Positions 1 to 6,862 of a stretch of 9,261 nucleotides of DNA are shown piece after piece (positions within the stretch are counted from its first letter, which is position 1; every line of letters starts with the position of its first letter). Made by a program: the position numbers and the translations under genes. Source of the stretch: Candidatus Cloacimonadota bacterium (GTDB taxonomy: Bacteria > Cloacimonadota > Cloacimonadia > Cloacimonadales > JAFGVF01); NCBI GenBank assembly GCA_016938155.1, contig JAFGVF010000014.1:1-9261 (forward strand). The letters are read 5' to 3'. The notes beneath the pieces were generated by a model. It was given only the letters and a program-made list of their open reading frames with translations. It had not been told where the DNA came from and ran no database searches.

Positions 1-2341
1 TCCTATCCGAGAGGATATTCAATTGCAACCTTACAATCTGACGAATCTGTTCCGCATCCAGACGGTGGAAGATGATAATATCATCCAGTCTGTTCAGGAA
101 CTCCGGACGGAAGTATTGTTGCAAAATCAAATTCAACTTCGGACGCAACTCCTCAAGCTCACTCTGATGAGCAAAGATTTCCTGACTACCGATATTGGAG
201 GTAAGGATAACAACGCTGTGTCTGAAATCAACGGTCCGTCCCTTTCCATCGGTCAGTCTGCCTTCATCGAGAATCTGTAGCAGGATATTGAAAACATCCG
301 CATGAGCCTTTTCAATCTCATCGAAAAGAATAACGCTGTAGGGTCTTCTGCGAACCGCTTCCGTAAGGTATCCGCCCTCTTCATATCCGACATATCCGGG
401 TGGAGCACCGATTAATCGGGCAACCGAATGCTTTTCCATGAATTCACTCATATCCAGACGCAATAGGGCTTTCTCCGTATCGAAGAGATAAGTGGCAAGC
501 GTCTTTGCCAACTGGGTTTTACCCACTCCCGTCGGTCCAAGAAAGATGAAGGAACCGATTGGACGGTTTTCATCCGAGAGTCCGCTCCGACTTCGGCGAA
601 TGGCATTTGCCAGGGCATTAATCCCTTCTCGCTGACCGACAACCTGCTGAGCCAACACATCTTCCAGATTAAGAAGCTTCTTCATTTCACTTTGAGCAAG
701 CTTGGATACGGGAATGCCCGTCCATTTGGAAACAATTTCCGCGATCAGCTCTTCATCAACCTGCTCTTTGAGAAGTTTGTCGCTAACTCCGCTTAATCTC
801 AGCTCCTGCAGTTCCTTCTCTTTTTCCACAAGGCTACCGTAGCGGATCTTGGCTGTTTTCTCGTAATCTCCTTCCCGCTCAGCCTTCTCAGCCTCACTCT
901 TGAGACTGTCGATTTCCGTCTTTATCTGGCGAATTCGGTCGAGAGCTGATTTCTCCAGATTCCACTGCATGCGGAGCTGATCACGCTCCTCACCAAGCTG
1001 TGCCAATTCAAGCTTTATCTTATCCAATCTGCTTCTCGACATCTGGTCACTCTCTTTCCCGAGGGAAAGTCGCTCAATCTCCAATTGCCGGATTCGGCGT
1101 TCTATCTCATCCAATTCTACCGGCATGGAGTCTATTTCCAGTCGTAAATGCGAGCAGGCTTCATCTATCAGGTCTATCGCCTTATCAGGGAGAAAACGGT
1201 CGGAGATGTAGCGATCAGACAGCACGGCAGCAGCAACCACCGCGTTATCGGAAATCTGTACGCCGTGATGAACTTCATACTTCTCTTTAATGCCACGCAA
1301 TATTGAGATTGTATCTTCAACAGACGGCTCCTGAACAAGGATGGGCTGGAATCTGCGTTCCAAGGCAGCATCCTTCTCTATGTATTTACGATATTCATCT
1401 AATGTGGTAGCTCCGATGCAATGTAACGAACCTCTTGCCAAAGCCGGTTTCAACATATTGGAAGCATCAACCGAACCCTCAGCCGAACCGGCACCCACAA
1501 CCGTGTGGATCTCATCAATGAAGAGGATAATCTTTCCGTTGGATTTCTCCACTTCCGCCAGAACAGCCTTCAACCGCTCCTCAAACTCTCCCCGGTACTT
1601 AGCTCCGGCAACCAGAGATGCCATGTCAAGCTCCAGCAGGTCTTTCCCAAGCAGGTTTTCCGGTACATCCCGCTCAATAATCCTTTTGGCTAAGCCCTCT
1701 GCTATAGCTGTCTTGCCGACTCCCGGTTCTCCGATAAGAATTGGATTATTCTTGCGTCTACGAGTAAGTATCTGCATTGTGCGACGAATTTCCTCATCTC
1801 TGCCGATAACGGGGTCGAGTTTCTCCATTCTGGCTAAACGAGTGAGATTACGGGCATATTTCTCAAGTGCCTGAAATTTGGCTTCGGGATTATCATCGGT
1901 AACCCTCTGATTACCGCGAACTTCTTTCAGGGCATTAAGCAAAATATCTGTATTTAAACCTGCATCCTTCAGGATTTTAGCTGCTGATTTCCCTTTGAGC
2001 AATAATGCCAGCAGGATATGCTCACCGCTGATATAGTCGTCCCCGAGTCTATCCGCTTCCTTCTCGGCAGCACGAAATATGTCTGCGATATGCGGGGCTA
2101 AAAAGCTCTCGCCACCCTGTACGCGTGGCAGTTTACGAAATTCCGATTCTATCTTTTGGGTGAGTACATCCTCATTTATCTCCAGTTTAGCTAAAATCGG
2201 ATGAATCAATGCCTCCGGTTGCTGTAGCATCGCCAGAAGCAGATGCAAATCCAGGATTTCCTGATGTCCGTTCTCAACGGCTATGTTCTGCATAGCGGAA
2301 AAAAGTTCCTGTGATTTAATGGTTAAGCGTTGTGTATTCAT
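1..2341 (-). CDS. clpB: ClpB ATP-dependent disaggregase, partial (C-terminus cut by window edge)
   Basis: Hsp100 AAA+ chaperone that threads aggregated proteins through a hexameric pore, working with DnaK/DnaJ/GrpE in the cytoplasm. The 780 visible codons are an unbroken frame in family order: Clp N-terminal repeat domain (about 1-145), first AAA+ domain with Walker A GEPGVGKT (204-211) and Walker B LFIDEIH (around 270), an intact coiled-coil middle domain rich in Glu/Lys/Leu (about 405-525), and second AAA+ domain with GPTGVGKT (602-609), the pore motif GYVGYEEGG and the FLNRLDD region near the edge. The middle domain separates ClpB from ClpA and ClpC. Family length is about 860, so roughly 75-80 residues lie outside. 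Start: ATG at 2339-2341 with GGAGG 6-7 nt upstream. No CIRCE-like inverted repeat is seen upstream. The gene is transcribed alone, away from the repeat-rich intergenic region. Confidence 0.97.
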   Translation of the reverse strand, partial: MNTQRLTIKSQELFSAMQNIAVENGHQEILDLHLLLAMLQQPEALIHPILAKLEINEDVLTQKIESEFRKLPRVQGGESFLAPHIADIFRAAEKEADRLGDDYISGEHILLALLLKGKSAAKILKDAGLNTDILLNALKEVRGNQRVTDDNPEAKFQALEKYARNLTRLARMEKLDPVIGRDEEIRRTMQILTRRRKNNPILIGEPGVGKTAIAEGLAKRIIERDVPENLLGKDLLELDMASLVAGAKYRGEFEERLKAVLAEVEKSNGKIILFIDEIHTVVGAGSAEGSVDASNMLKPALARGSLHCIGATTLDEYRKYIEKDAALERRFQPILVQEPSVEDTISILRGIKEKYEVHHGVQISDNAVVAAAVLSDRYISDRFLPDKAIDLIDEACSHLRLEIDSMPVELDEIERRIRQLEIERLSLGKESDQMSRSRLDKIKLELAQLGEERDQLRMQWNLEKSALDRIRQIKTEIDSLKSEAEKAEREGDYEKTAKIRYGSLVEKEKELQELRLSGVSDKLLKEQVDEELIAEIVSKWTGIPVSKLAQSEMKKLLNLEDVLAQQVVGQREGINALANAIRRSRSGLSDENRPIGSFIFLGPTGVGKTQLAKTLATYLFDTEKALLRLDMSEFMEKHSVARLIGAPPGYVGYEEGGYLTEAVRRRPYSVILFDEIEKAHADVFNILLQILDEGRLTDGKGRTVDFRHSVVILTSNIGSQEIFAHQSELEELRPKLNLILQQYFRPEFLNRLDDIIIFHRLDAEQIRQIVRLQLNILSDR

Positions 2342-2365
2342 AATTTACCTCCGATTACTAAATAC

Positions 2366-2393
2366 AAAATATTGAAAAGGATTTGGATGTCAA
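2366..2393 (-). promoter_or_regulatory. Predicted sigma70-type promoter of clpB
   Basis: On the minus strand a perfect TTGACA -35 box (2388-2393) is followed after 16 bp by TATTTT (2366-2371, 4 of 6 matches to TATAAT). Transcription would start near 2359, giving a leader of about 18 nt that contains the GGAGG ribosome site. No sigma32-like heat-shock box was recognised. The call is by motif and position only. Confidence 0.5.
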
Positions 2394-2498
2394 GTAAAAA
2401 TTAGCAAACAATATAAAAGACTGCTAAAAACAATCCATTCCTCTCTGTTGTAATCTTAATAAGACAGGTCATACTCTATTATGTTCCATTACAATCTA

Positions 2499-2560
2499 CG
2501 GGAATCTCACGGGAATTACGCGGGAATCACACGGGAATCTCTCGGGAATCTCTCGGGCCT
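2499..2560. repeat. Period-11 tandem repeat array (CGGGAATCTCA-like units)
   Basis: Five consecutive 11-bp units start at 2499, 2510, 2521, 2532 and 2543. All begin CGGGAAT and vary in the last four bases (CTCA, TACG, CACA, CTCT, CTCT). A sixth degenerate unit starts at 2554 (CGGGCCT). Spacing is exactly 11 bp throughout, near one DNA helical turn, so the conserved CGGGAAT cores fall roughly on the same face. The array lies about 105-165 bp upstream of the clpB -35 box. Function is unknown; it could be a minisatellite or a phased binding array. Confidence 0.85.
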
Positions 2561-2569
2561 ACCCCCGAG
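2552..2569. repeat. Hairpin closing the period-11 array
   Basis: CTCGGG (2552-2557) and CCCGAG (2564-2569) form a perfect 6-bp stem with a 6-nt loop. The left arm belongs to the last array units and the right arm lies just beyond them. No T-tract follows on either strand, so it does not read as an intrinsic terminator. Confidence 0.55.
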
Positions 2570-2640
2570 TTATTCACATTTTGTTCATAAGTTTTCCGCA
2601 CCTTTTTCCCGTTTGATGGGATGGAGCAGGAAAAATGCTA

Positions 2641-2834
2641 AATGAAAGATGGAAGATGGAAAGAGGGAGTTTGTCGGAGCGAAGCGAGAACGGACTTCCT
2701 CTGAATTTGCAACACCACAAACAAGGAGATATTGTGCCTGATCTCGCACCAACTTGTCAGGGCGTAGCTTTATGCGAAGACTGATATGAGCGAAGCGAGT
2801 TCGGGCAAGGCGAAGAACCTTGTCCACTTGTCAG
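2641..2834. repeat. Degenerate dispersed-repeat debris (GAGCGAAGCGAG copies)
   Basis: The 12-mer GAGCGAAGCGAG occurs at 2677-2688 and 2788-2799, in both cases followed two bases later by CGG. ACTTGTCAG occurs at 2752-2760 and 2826-2834. CGTAGCTTTATGCGAAG at 2763-2779 matches, apart from one extra base, a fragment at 3175-3190. A stem of about 8 bp with one wobble pair (2803-2810 with 2818-2825) lies between them. A purine-rich GGAAGATG-like short-period run opens the block at 2641-2667. An 80-codon frame on the minus strand (2585-2827) is made entirely of this material and is not called as a gene. Confidence 0.6.
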
Positions 2835-2893
2835 AATAGGTGCTCGCAAGTCGAAGGCATGCAACTATTTCAGTGCGTGAGATTTACTGTTTG

Positions 2894-2914
2894 TTCAGCC
2901 CATGTAGGGCTGAA
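2894..2914. repeat. Perfect 8-bp hairpin (TTCAGCCC/GGGCTGAA)
   Basis: TTCAGCCC and GGGCTGAA form a perfect 8-bp stem with a 5-nt loop. It lies 21 bp from the composite palindromic element at 2936-2981. It may be an extra hairpin of that element or an independent REP-like sequence. There is no T-tract after either arm. Confidence 0.6.
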
Positions 2915-2935
2915 GAGGTGCTAGGGTATACTTGA

Positions 2936-2981
2936 CCACGGGCATCGCCCGTGGCTAGTATTTTGCAGTCCCTGTCGGGAC
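2936..2981 (-). repeat. Composite double-hairpin repeat, copy A
   Basis: Read on the minus strand it is a GTCCC/GGGAC hairpin (2968-2981), a spacer tgcaaaatactag, then a perfect 8-bp hairpin CCACGGGC/GCCCGTGG (2936-2954). The spacer and order match copy B at 3088-3135 while the stem bases differ by compensating changes, so selection or mobility acts on structure. The layout resembles REP-like palindromic elements that can be moved by RAYT (Y1 tyrosine) transposases. No such transposase is in the window. Confidence 0.7.
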
Positions 2982-3087
2982 AGAAAAGCATGCACAATTG
3001 ATTTTGATTGTATTTTGCTACCCGTCTGATTTAAAGGCACTTATTAACAAATCTAAAACTCCAACTCACTGTAATGCTGTATTTCTT

Positions 3088-3135
3088 TAATCCTGAAGGG
3101 ATTACAAAATAATAGCCATAGGCTACAGCCTATGG
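3088..3135 (+). repeat. Composite double-hairpin repeat, copy B
   Basis: TAATCC/GGATTA hairpin (3088-3104, loop TGAAG), spacer caaaataatag, then a palindrome with CCATAGGC/GCCTATGG arms (3116-3135, 4-nt loop). The spacer is nearly identical to that of copy A in the opposite orientation, and both copies continue on the far side into C-rich, ACCC-containing sequence. This gives two inverted members of one family about 107 bp apart. Confidence 0.7.
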
Positions 3136-3163
3136 TAAAAGACCCGAAACAAACCCCAACCCT

Positions 3164-3230
3164 GATTGATCCGCCGTAGCTTTAGCGAAGGTGGAAGTGG
3201 TTGCAGTTGTGTTTGCAGGTCATCCTGAGC
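3164..3230. repeat. Dispersed-repeat fragments (CGTAGCTTTAGCGAAG and GTCATCCTGAGC)
   Basis: TCCGCC (3170-3175) and GGTGGA (3190-3195) can pair imperfectly around CGTAGCTTTAGCGAAG, whose close copy lies at 2763-2779. GTCATCCTGAGC (3219-3230) looks like the left arm of a common bacterial palindromic repeat whose right arm is missing. Family recognition is from memory; the match to 2763-2779 is seen directly. Confidence 0.45.
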
Positions 3231-3419
3231 TTAGAATATTAAATCTATCCCATTTGATGAAATAAAACATTAAATAATTATTGCCAAACATTATACTCCA
3301 TCCTAATAATGACACAATTAATTATTGAGGAGCAAACTTTGAAACTGAATCTGTAGATTGCTAATATTAATTGCAGGTTAGTTTAGACGGCCAATATATT
3401 GAAATTAACGAAATTAGCA

Positions 3420-3447
3420 TTGACAATATATAAGTATATTGTAGATT
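3420..3447 (+). promoter_or_regulatory. Predicted promoter of the DUF262-HNH gene
   Basis: A perfect TTGACA (3420-3425) is followed after 16 bp by TAGATT (3442-3447, 4 of 6 matches to TATAAT). Transcription would start near 3455, leaving an AT-rich leader of nearly 60 nt that ends in the GAGGTG ribosome site at 3501-3506. Its spacer is filled by a perfect palindrome, listed separately. Confidence 0.55.
3423..3442. promoter_or_regulatory. Candidate operator inside the nuclease promoter
   Basis: ACAATATA and TATATTGT are perfect inverted 8-bp arms with a 4-bp centre (TAAG). They overlap the end of the -35 box and the first base of the -10 box, so a bound dimer would block RNA polymerase. The related palindrome CAATATATTG sits at 3392-3401, 36 bp upstream centre to centre. 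AT-rich DNA makes chance palindromes more likely, and no repressor gene is nearby, so this is a positional inference. Confidence 0.45.
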
Positions 3448-3512
3448 ATTCAAAACAACTTGAGATTAATTTATAGCAAAGTATTGTATCAAAAAAAATA
3501 GAGGTGGATTAA

Positions 3513-5051
3513 ATGACAAAAGTGAATCTGGATGCATTAATAGTAAGAGAAGATTTCGAAATTGAAGACAAGATTCAACATGGTAAAATGAAAGATACTT
3601 TATCCATTGAAGATTTGAAACCTGATTCTTTTTTTTATTCTGCTTTGAGGAAACCAGATTTTCAACGGGAAACAAGTGAATGGGATACAAATAAGATCTG
3701 TGAGTTTATCGATAGCTTTTTGGAAGGAGACTTGATACCTGCAATTATTCTTTGGAGAAGTAGTTGTGGGTATCTTTTTGTTATTGATGGATCTCACAGA
3801 ATCAGTGCACTTTCTGCATGGATAAACAACGATTACGGAGATGGACCAATATCCAAGAGATTTTATGACGGAATAATCCCAGATGAACAAATACTGGTCG
3901 CTGAAGCAACCAGAAACAGAATTAACAAAAGAATTGGGAGCTATGATGATTACAGATTAGCAATTTCACACCCAGATAATGTCAAAGAAAGTATTGCTCA
4001 GAAATCAAAATTGCTTGGTGGTTTAGCAATTCAACTACAATGGGTAGATGGTGATGTACAGAAAGCTGAGAACTCTTTTTTCAAAATTAATCAGCAAGCT
4101 GCTCCAATAAATAGTACTGAGATAACTTTGCTAAAGTCAAGAAAAAAACCTAATTGCATTGCGGCTAGGGCAATTATTAAATCGGGGAAAGGACACAAGT
4201 ATTGGGCACACTTCACAAAAGAAAATCAGGAGAGAATTCAAGATATTGCAAAAGAAATTAATTCTCTATTATTCACACCTAAACTTGAAACACCTGTAAA
4301 AACGCTTGATCTACCAATTGGAGGGAAAATATATACATCAGCAGCATTACCATTAGTTTTAGAATTGATTAACATATCAAATTCGGTTTCTAAAGAAACA
4401 AGTGATGATGTTGATGGAACAAAAACAATATCATTTTTGCAACAAACACTTAAAACTGTTAGAATTATAAACAGTAATCACCCGTCATCTTTAGGTTTGC
4501 ACCCGATTGTCTATTTGTATTCACAGGATGGAAGGCATAAAGTAGCGTCTTTCTATTCCATTGCTTTGTTTGTAAAGGAATTGGAAGAAAAGAAGATGTT
4601 GAATAGGTTCATTGAGAAGAGAGAAACCTTTGAGAAAATTTTAGTAAAATATGAGTACTTTATACAGCAAATACTAAGAAAATATAGAAGTGCAACATCA
4701 GCATTTGTTTATATTAAGGAGTTCTATTTCGAATTGTTAGAAAAGATTAATGATACTTGTACTATTGATGGAGTTATATCTGAAATCATAAAGAGCGAAA
4801 AGTATTCTTATCTTACACTTCAGGTAGAAAAAGAAATAGTATCGTCAAGTGATTTCTCAAAAGAAAGGAAATCTGCAGTTTATATCAAAGAAGCTCTTCA
4901 TTCAGCTCCAAAATGCAAAATTTGCGGAGGATACATTCATAGAAATTCAATTTCCATTGATCATATAGTTAGAAAGCAAGATGGAGGATTAGGAAGTGTT
5001 GAGAATGGACAGCTATCTCATCCATATTGCAATACAGGATTTAAAAATTAA
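3513..5051 (+). CDS. DUF262/ParB-like protein with C-terminal HNH endonuclease (putative restriction/defence)
   Basis: 512 residues. The N-terminal half carries DUF262/ParB-like signatures: DFQRE (49-53), VIDGSHRISAL (90-100), equivalent to the DGQQR motif, and FFKINQQAAPINSTE (189-203), the F-x-x-x-N region. The C-terminus carries an HNH/McrA-type zinc site: C468 and C471, D483-H484, N498, and H503 with C506-N507. The middle (about 350-465) is charged and probably helical. DUF262-HNH proteins, including the GmrSD type IV restriction enzymes, use nucleotide-dependent nuclease activity against modified foreign DNA; that role is inferred here. Both active-site sets look intact. Start is supported by GAGGTG 6 nt before the ATG. 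The gene stands alone, is clearly more AT-rich than its neighbours and borders repeat debris, which suggests horizontal acquisition. The exact substrate is unknown, and a ParB-like non-defence role cannot be excluded. Confidence 0.8.
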   Translation: MTKVNLDALIVREDFEIEDKIQHGKMKDTLSIEDLKPDSFFYSALRKPDFQRETSEWDTNKICEFIDSFLEGDLIPAIILWRSSCGYLFVIDGSHRISALSAWINNDYGDGPISKRFYDGIIPDEQILVAEATRNRINKRIGSYDDYRLAISHPDNVKESIAQKSKLLGGLAIQLQWVDGDVQKAENSFFKINQQAAPINSTEITLLKSRKKPNCIAARAIIKSGKGHKYWAHFTKENQERIQDIAKEINSLLFTPKLETPVKTLDLPIGGKIYTSAALPLVLELINISNSVSKETSDDVDGTKTISFLQQTLKTVRIINSNHPSSLGLHPIVYLYSQDGRHKVASFYSIALFVKELEEKKMLNRFIEKRETFEKILVKYEYFIQQILRKYRSATSAFVYIKEFYFELLEKINDTCTIDGVISEIIKSEKYSYLTLQVEKEIVSSSDFSKERKSAVYIKEALHSAPKCKICGGYIHRNSISIDHIVRKQDGGLGSVENGQLSHPYCNTGFKN

Positions 5052-5112
5052 TTAGTAAAACATGTTAAAGAAGTTTCTTCAATCAAATCTGCTATAACAA
5101 CTAGGATTGTTC

Positions 5113-6051
5113 TTACCTACTCTTCACCAGAATATACACAAAGAAAGGTGCCCCGAGGAAGGAAGTAATGATTCCGACGGGGAGTTCCATTACGGCGAGG
5201 TGCATGGAGAGGAAATCGCAGAGGACGAGGAATACGGCACCGACGAGGATGCTGAGGGGATAGACCTTCTTCTGGTCGGGTCCGATGAGCATGCGGACAA
5301 TATGCGGGATGATGAGTCCGATGAAGCCGATAATTCCGGCAAATGAGACGGTTACGCCTACCAGGAGGGAGGTAATCACGAAGATCTGCATCCGCAGACT
5401 ACGGACATTTATACCAAGGCTTTCCGCTGAGAGGTCGCCGGTACTCATGATATTCAGTTTCAAAGAAAGCAGATAGAGATAGCCCAATAACAACACTGCA
5501 ACAATCCCGACAATCCCGAATACGCTCCATTCACTATGGGTAAAGACACGCCCTAGATTGCCCATCAAGACATTAATGATAATCCCGATATCCTTCTGAT
5601 TCAGATACATCAGTAGGGAGATGCAGGCAGAAAAGAACATTCCTGCGATGATACCTGCCAAAAGCAGCTTTGCCGTGTCCCGCCAACCGCCGATATGGGC
5701 GATTGTCCAGACAAGGAGCATAGTCAACAAGGCTCCAGCGAACCCCGCTATTGGCATCAGCCACACCATACCGGAGAGTCCGGCAAGAGTGGCAAAGAAG
5801 GCACTACCGGAGGAGATTCCGAGAATATAAGGCTCGGCAAGCGGATTATTCAGCATCATCTGATAGATAGAACCACAGCCGGCGAGGATAGCTCCCACGA
5901 GGAGTCCTAATAGAAGGCGGGGTAGTCGTACCTGAAAGATGATGAGGGAAGACGATGTATCGAAGGTGAGGAAGAGGAAGGCGAGGGCTATTCCTGCCAA
6001 GAGGATAATAGAGGTTGTGAGAATAAAACGGGCGTTACTGTTTACAGGCAC
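5113..6051 (-). CDS. BtuC/FecCD-family ABC transporter permease
   Basis: 312 residues of mostly hydrophobic sequence, slightly short for the 320-350 norm. It is the inner-membrane pore of an importer for cobalamin, haem or iron-siderophore. Family signatures are visible: RLPRLLLGLLVGAILAGCG (about 42-60), NNPLAEPYILGISSG (about 68-82), and IGFIGLIIPHIVRMLIGPD in the second half, the loop that contacts the ATPase. Start is GTG at 6049-6051, supported by AGGAG 7 nt upstream. It overlaps the binding-protein gene by 17 bp, so the two are translationally linked. No ATPase gene follows: 61 bp separate its stop from the convergent nuclease gene and hold only weak hairpins (4-5 bp). Substrate is inferred from the BtuF-like partner and stays uncertain between corrinoid and iron chelate. 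Confidence 0.9.
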   Translation of the reverse strand: MPVNSNARFILTTSIILLAGIALAFLFLTFDTSSSLIIFQVRLPRLLLGLLVGAILAGCGSIYQMMLNNPLAEPYILGISSGSAFFATLAGLSGMVWLMPIAGFAGALLTMLLVWTIAHIGGWRDTAKLLLAGIIAGMFFSACISLLMYLNQKDIGIIINVLMGNLGRVFTHSEWSVFGIVGIVAVLLLGYLYLLSLKLNIMSTGDLSAESLGINVRSLRMQIFVITSLLVGVTVSFAGIIGFIGLIIPHIVRMLIGPDQKKVYPLSILVGAVFLVLCDFLSMHLAVMELPVGIITSFLGAPFFVYILVKSR

Positions 6052-6862
6052 GGAATGTCTCCTGAAGAGACTTTATCCCAAGGACAAAGCGGGGACCGGC
6101 ACGGAACAGCCAGTCGGGATTAATGTCGTTATCTTCAAACACATACTTGGATTTAATGGCACTGATATTCTCCCAGCCCTTACGCTGACTCATCTCAGCA
6201 AGTGAGGTCTTGGAATAGGAGAGGATAATCTGCGGGTCGGCATTGATGACCATCTCCGACTTCACCCGGGCATAATCACGCTCCAGTTCGGTGAAGATAT
6301 TGTCGCCTCCGGCAAGCTCAATAAGCTCACCCACAAAGGATTTATCCGAAACACTCATGAGGGGATTATTCCAGATCTCCAGATACACACGGGGACGGTT
6401 TGCAACATTTGAGTTCAGGGCTTCCAGCTGCTGCTTAAGAGAATTATTCAATGTCACCGCTTCTGCAGTTCTGCCAATTTCAGCACCTATCTTTGTTATT
6501 GCCTCATATACTCCGGCTACGGACTGCGGGTAGGTACGCACGACCTTTATCCCGAGCTTCTCAAGTTTATCCGCTAATTCCTGCTGTTCAAGTTCGGAAG
6601 TGAATACGATGGCGGGATTAAGATTGATAATGTCTTCCAACTTGATTTCACCGAACTTGCCGACACTTGTCTTTTCTTGCAGCTCTTCCGGGTAGGTACA
6701 CTCGGCTGTAACGGCAATAATATCGTCAGAAGCTCCGAGAGCTGCGATAATTTCGGCAATCTCGGGGGAGATGACAACATATCCTTTTGCCTTCTTCTGC
6801 GGTGTTGAACACCCGATTAGAAGCAAAAGAAGCAGGATAACAAGGCTATTCTTCAATTTCAT
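6035..6862 (-). CDS. BtuF-like periplasmic substrate-binding lipoprotein
   Basis: 275 residues. The signal peptide is Lys-containing, then a run of Leu/Ile, then lipobox LIGC with Cys18 as the predicted lipidated residue. The mature protein follows the type III (TroA/BtuF) binding fold: an N-terminal VISPEIAEIIAALGASDDIIAVT segment split around the AALGA turn, TYPEEL (about 57-62), VGKFGEIKLEDIINLNP, a long connecting helix in the middle, and a C-terminal WLFRAGPRFVLGI segment close to the RPGPRLVDGL ending typical of cobalamin-binding BtuF. It delivers ligand to the permease encoded next. The start ATG is 17 bp inside the preceding sensor gene; GGAG lies only one base before it, so initiation probably relies on translational coupling. 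Corrinoid is the best guess, iron chelate the alternative; no cobalamin riboswitch is seen. Confidence 0.85.
   Translation of the reverse strand: MKLKNSLVILLLLLLIGCSTPQKKAKGYVVISPEIAEIIAALGASDDIIAVTAECTYPEELQEKTSVGKFGEIKLEDIINLNPAIVFTSELEQQELADKLEKLGIKVVRTYPQSVAGVYEAITKIGAEIGRTAEAVTLNNSLKQQLEALNSNVANRPRVYLEIWNNPLMSVSDKSFVGELIELAGGDNIFTELERDYARVKSEMVINADPQIILSYSKTSLAEMSQRKGWENISAIKSKYVFEDNDINPDWLFRAGPRFVLGIKSLQETFRACKQ

Larger units (their letters stand above)
2342..3512. other. 1.17-kb gene-free, repeat-rich intergenic region
   Basis: No frame here has a convincing protein, ribosome site and composition. From left to right it holds the clpB promoter, a period-11 array (2499-2560) with a terminal hairpin, a purine-rich GGAAGATG-like run (2641-2667), repeat debris with GAGCGAAGCGAG copies (2677-2834), a palindrome cluster (2894-2981), a second palindrome pair (3088-3135), a CGTAGCTTTAGCGAAG fragment (3164-3230), and an AT-rich stretch (about 3231-3512) ending in the promoter of the nuclease gene. 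The dense, heterogeneous repeats suggest a tolerated insertion site next to the accessory gene at 3513. Confidence 0.75.

Noticed and set aside
1341..1874. 177-codon plus-strand frame inside clpB
   Set aside because: Antisense shadow of the first AAA+ domain of ClpB, rich in Ser/Arg with no independent signal.
2499..2560. CRISPR array
   Set aside because: Units are 11 bp with no unique spacers, and no cas gene is in the window.
2585..2827. 80-codon open frame on the minus strand upstream of clpB
   Set aside because: It is built from the repeat words and purine-rich run found here, has no convincing ribosome site or recognisable domain, and reads like the spurious peptides such repeats generate.
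3326..3356. GAGGAG followed by a TTG start and a five-codon frame ending in TAG
   Set aside because: It resembles a leader peptide but lies upstream of the predicted promoter at 3420, is very short, and has no partner structure; chance is likely.
5067..5111. Possible terminator between the convergent nuclease and permease genes
   Set aside because: Only a 4-bp GAAG/CTTC stem and a 5-bp AACAA/TTGTT stem are present, both weak and without a good T-tract.
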